From Sneathiella sp. (GTDB taxonomy: Bacteria; Pseudomonadota; Alphaproteobacteria; Sneathiellales; Sneathiellaceae), in contig NZ_JARGOQ010000037.1 in NCBI RefSeq assembly GCF_029233945.1, positions 1 to 35,613 on the forward strand: 35,613 nucleotides of DNA, read 5' to 3'. The position numbers were made by a program, and so were the translations under genes. The notes beneath the pieces are model-generated. The model made no database searches, was not told the origin of the DNA, and worked only from the letters and a program-made list of their open reading frames with translations. Shown piece by piece: positions 33,746 through 35,613 of the stretch (its first letter is position 1; every line of letters begins with the position of its first letter).

Positions 33746-35254
33746 ATGAAGTTCGCATTTTCTGAAATCTCCCTCCCCAAGCGCGGGTCGCTCGCGGTCG
33801 CGATCTATGCCGACAATGCCCTCTCCCCGACCGCCAAGGAAGTGGATGAGAAAACCGGCGGCGCGCTCAGTCGGGCGCTGGAAACCAGCCGGTTCAAGGG
33901 CAAGCAAGGCGATTTTCTGGAACTCATGGCCCCGAACGGTCTGGAAGTCTCGCGCGTTGTCCTGTTCGGTCTCGGCGAGGTGGAAAAGCTGGGCCAGACG
34001 GATATGGAGACCCTGGGCGGATCGCTGGTGAAAAAGCTCAATGCGTCGGGCGCGCGCAGCGTGACCGTCATCCTCGATGATCTGGGCGCGGACGCGATCA
34101 AGACGAGCGAGGCCGCCGCCGCCGTCGCGGCGGGCGCGATGCTCGGCTCCTACCGGTTCCAGAAATACAAGACCGATATCGACGACGCGGCGGAGCCCAC
34201 GCTCGCCCGCATGACCGTTTCCTGCAAGGGATCGGCGACGGCGCGCAAGGCCTTCGCGGATATGGAGGCGCTGGCCGAAGGCGTCTTCCTCACCCGCGAC
34301 CTGGTGAGCGAGCCCGCGAACACGCTCTATCCGCAAAGCTTCGCCGATCGCTGCCTTGAACTTACCGACATGGGCGTTCATGTGGAAATTCTCGATGAGG
34401 CGAAGATGGAGCGGCTCGGCATGGGCGCGCTTCTCGGTGTGGGGCAGGGCTCCCGCCGCGACAGCCGCCTTGTCATCATGCAGTGGAACGGCGCGACGGC
34501 CAAGAAGGCGAACCGCAAGCCGCTCGCCTTTGTCGGCAAGGGCGTCTGCTTCGATACCGGCGGCATCTCGCTCAAGCCCGGCCCCGGCATGGAGGAAATG
34601 AAATGGGACATGGGCGGCGCGGGCACGGTCACCGGCCTGATGAAGGCGCTGGCGGGCCGGAAAGCCAAGGTCAACGTGGTCGGTGTCATTGGCCTCGTCG
34701 AGAATATGCCCGACGGCAACGCGCAGCGGCCGGGCGATATCGTCACCTCCATGTCCGGGCAGACGATCGAGATTTTGAACACCGACGCGGAGGGCCGCCT
34801 CGTGCTCGCCGATGCGCTGTGGTACACGCAGGACCGGTTCAAGCCGGAATTCATGGTCGATCTCGCAACGCTGACCGGGGCGATCATCATCGCGCTCGGC
34901 CATGAAAACGCCGGGCTGTTCTCCAACAGTGATGAACTCTCCGAACAGCTTTTTGAGGCCGGCAAGGCCGTGGGCGAGGGGGTCTGGCGCTTCCCCTTAT
35001 CCGACGCCTACGCCAAGCAGACGAAATCACCGATCGCGGATTTGCAGAATATCGGCACCGGCGGGCGCGGTGCGGGCTCGATTGTCGCCGCCGAGTTCCT
35101 GCAGAAGTTCGTCAATGATGTGCCCTGGGTCCATCTCGATATCGCCGGGATGGCCTGGTCGAAGGCCGACAAGCCGACGGTACCGAAGGGTGGCACGGGC
35201 TATGGCGTGCGCCTCCTCGACAAGTTCGTGCGGGATAATTACGAGGGCAAATAG
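33746..35254 (+). CDS. pepA: Leucyl aminopeptidase PepA (M17)
   Basis: A 502-residue cytosolic aminopeptidase with two metal ions. Metal and catalytic residues are present: Lys265 and Asp270 in VGKGVCFDTGGISLK, Asp288, and the signature NTDAEGRLVLAD at 345-356 with Asp347, Glu349 and Arg351. AGGA precedes ATG 33746. In E. coli PepA also binds DNA in Xer recombination and represses carAB; whether that applies here is unknown. holC follows after 6 nt, the E. coli pepA-holC order. Confidence 0.97.
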   Translation: MKFAFSEISLPKRGSLAVAIYADNALSPTAKEVDEKTGGALSRALETSRFKGKQGDFLELMAPNGLEVSRVVLFGLGEVEKLGQTDMETLGGSLVKKLNASGARSVTVILDDLGADAIKTSEAAAAVAAGAMLGSYRFQKYKTDIDDAAEPTLARMTVSCKGSATARKAFADMEALAEGVFLTRDLVSEPANTLYPQSFADRCLELTDMGVHVEILDEAKMERLGMGALLGVGQGSRRDSRLVIMQWNGATAKKANRKPLAFVGKGVCFDTGGISLKPGPGMEEMKWDMGGAGTVTGLMKALAGRKAKVNVVGVIGLVENMPDGNAQRPGDIVTSMSGQTIEILNTDAEGRLVLADALWYTQDRFKPEFMVDLATLTGAIIIALGHENAGLFSNSDELSEQLFEAGKAVGEGVWRFPLSDAYAKQTKSPIADLQNIGTGGRGAGSIVAAEFLQKFVNDVPWVHLDIAGMAWSKADKPTVPKGGTGYGVRLLDKFVRDNYEGK

Positions 35255-35260
35255 AGCTCC

Positions 35261-35613
35261 GTGACCGAGGTCAGCTTCTATCACCTGCAATCGGAGCCCA
35301 TCGAGCGGGCCCTGCCGCGCCTCCTGGAGAAGGTGAGGGAGCGGGGCTTTCGCGTGGCTGTTCGCGGGGTGACGGAGGAGCGGATCGAGACCCTCGATGA
35401 GGCGCTCTGGACCTACCGCCCCGAGAGTTTCCTGCCCCATGCGCGGGAGGGCGAGGGCGTTGACGCCACCGCCCAGCCGATCCTGCTCACCCTCGCGGGC
35501 GCGGGGAACGCGAACGCCGCCACCGTCCTCGTCCTGACCGAGAATGCCCCGGCCGACGACCTCGCAAGCTTCGAGCGCTGCCTCTATATGTTCAACGGCA
35601 ACGACGAACCCGC
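35261..35613 (+). CDS. holC: DNA polymerase III chi subunit HolC, cut by window edge
   Basis: GTG 35261 begins VTEVSFYHLQSEPIERALPR, typical of alphaproteobacterial HolC. The frame remains open for 117 codons to the window end and includes VLVLTENAPADDL and CLYMFNGND, which match the conserved C-terminal part of the family. Chi links the clamp loader to single-strand-binding protein. No good Shine-Dalgarno is seen, so translation may be coupled to pepA, which ends 6 nt upstream. Confidence 0.9.
   Translation, partial: MTEVSFYHLQSEPIERALPRLLEKVRERGFRVAVRGVTEERIETLDEALWTYRPESFLPHAREGEGVDATAQPILLTLAGAGNANAATVLVLTENAPADDLASFERCLYMFNGNDEP

Noticed and set aside
33617-34903. Continuous upstream extension of the lptF frame, antisense to pepA
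   Set aside because: LptF homology begins exactly at ATG 33616; the extension is the complement of pepA and lies beyond the promoter.
1-35613. CRISPR arrays, tRNA or rRNA genes, integrase or transposase genes, restriction-modification or toxin genes
   Set aside because: Looked for on both strands and not seen: no regularly spaced repeats, no cloverleaf with a GGTTCGA arm and no matching protein motifs.

Overview
This window is a GC-rich chromosomal segment from an alphaproteobacterium. The gene families, the codon use and the gene order all support this: dnaB-alr-mlaEF-radA-cvpA-purF on one strand, rplI-DUF2232-rpsR-rpsF, fabD-fabG-acpP-fabF-mltG, yicC-gmk converging on rsmA-pdxA-surA-lptD-lptG-lptF, then pepA-holC. 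I cannot fix the genus from sequence alone. Most of the window is ordinary housekeeping DNA. The unusual material sits in a few small intrusions.

Layout. 1-1434: a truncated secreted peptidoglycan-binding-domain protein (minus). 1435-2252: mostly non-coding, with one good sigma70-type promoter driving a candidate 31-residue protein. 2253-2432: a 59-residue membrane protein (minus). 2595-5949: yfgM-like, bamB and der (plus), for envelope biogenesis and ribosome assembly. 5965-6825: an AT-rich island with an immunity-like gene. 6826-15345: an eight-gene minus-strand run, dnaB, alr, mlaE, mlaF, radA, cvpA, purF and a short-chain dehydrogenase. 15346-15498: the dnaB upstream region, with a DnaA-box palindrome and the terminator of the next operon. 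15499-17822: rpsF-rpsR-DUF2232-rplI (minus). 17823-18020: back-to-back promoters. 18021-22457: the fatty-acid synthesis block plus mltG (plus). 22543-23781: an unrecognised four-helix membrane protein. 23858-25407: yicC-gmk. 25378-26107: a VOC-family gene with its own promoter, enclosed by an 80-bp direct repeat of the gmk/rsmA junction. 26051-33616: the LPS-export, outer-membrane chaperone, pdxA and rsmA operon (minus). 33746-35613: pepA and a truncated holC (plus).

How the genes work together. Three themes dominate: the outer membrane (BamB, SurA, LptD/F/G, MlaE/F, MltG), replication, repair and translation (DnaB, RadA, HolC, Der, S6, S18, L9, RsmA), and core metabolism (FabD/G/F, AcpP, PurF, Alr, PdxA, Gmk). 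I found no complete defence system, transposase, integrase, CRISPR array, tRNA or rRNA. The best candidates for something new are the repeat-bounded VOC cassette with a MerR-type 19-bp-spacer promoter, the AT-rich immunity-like island, the DnaA-box palindrome in front of dnaB, the probably leaderless lptF transcript, and the unrecognised proteins at 1773-1868 and 22543-23781.
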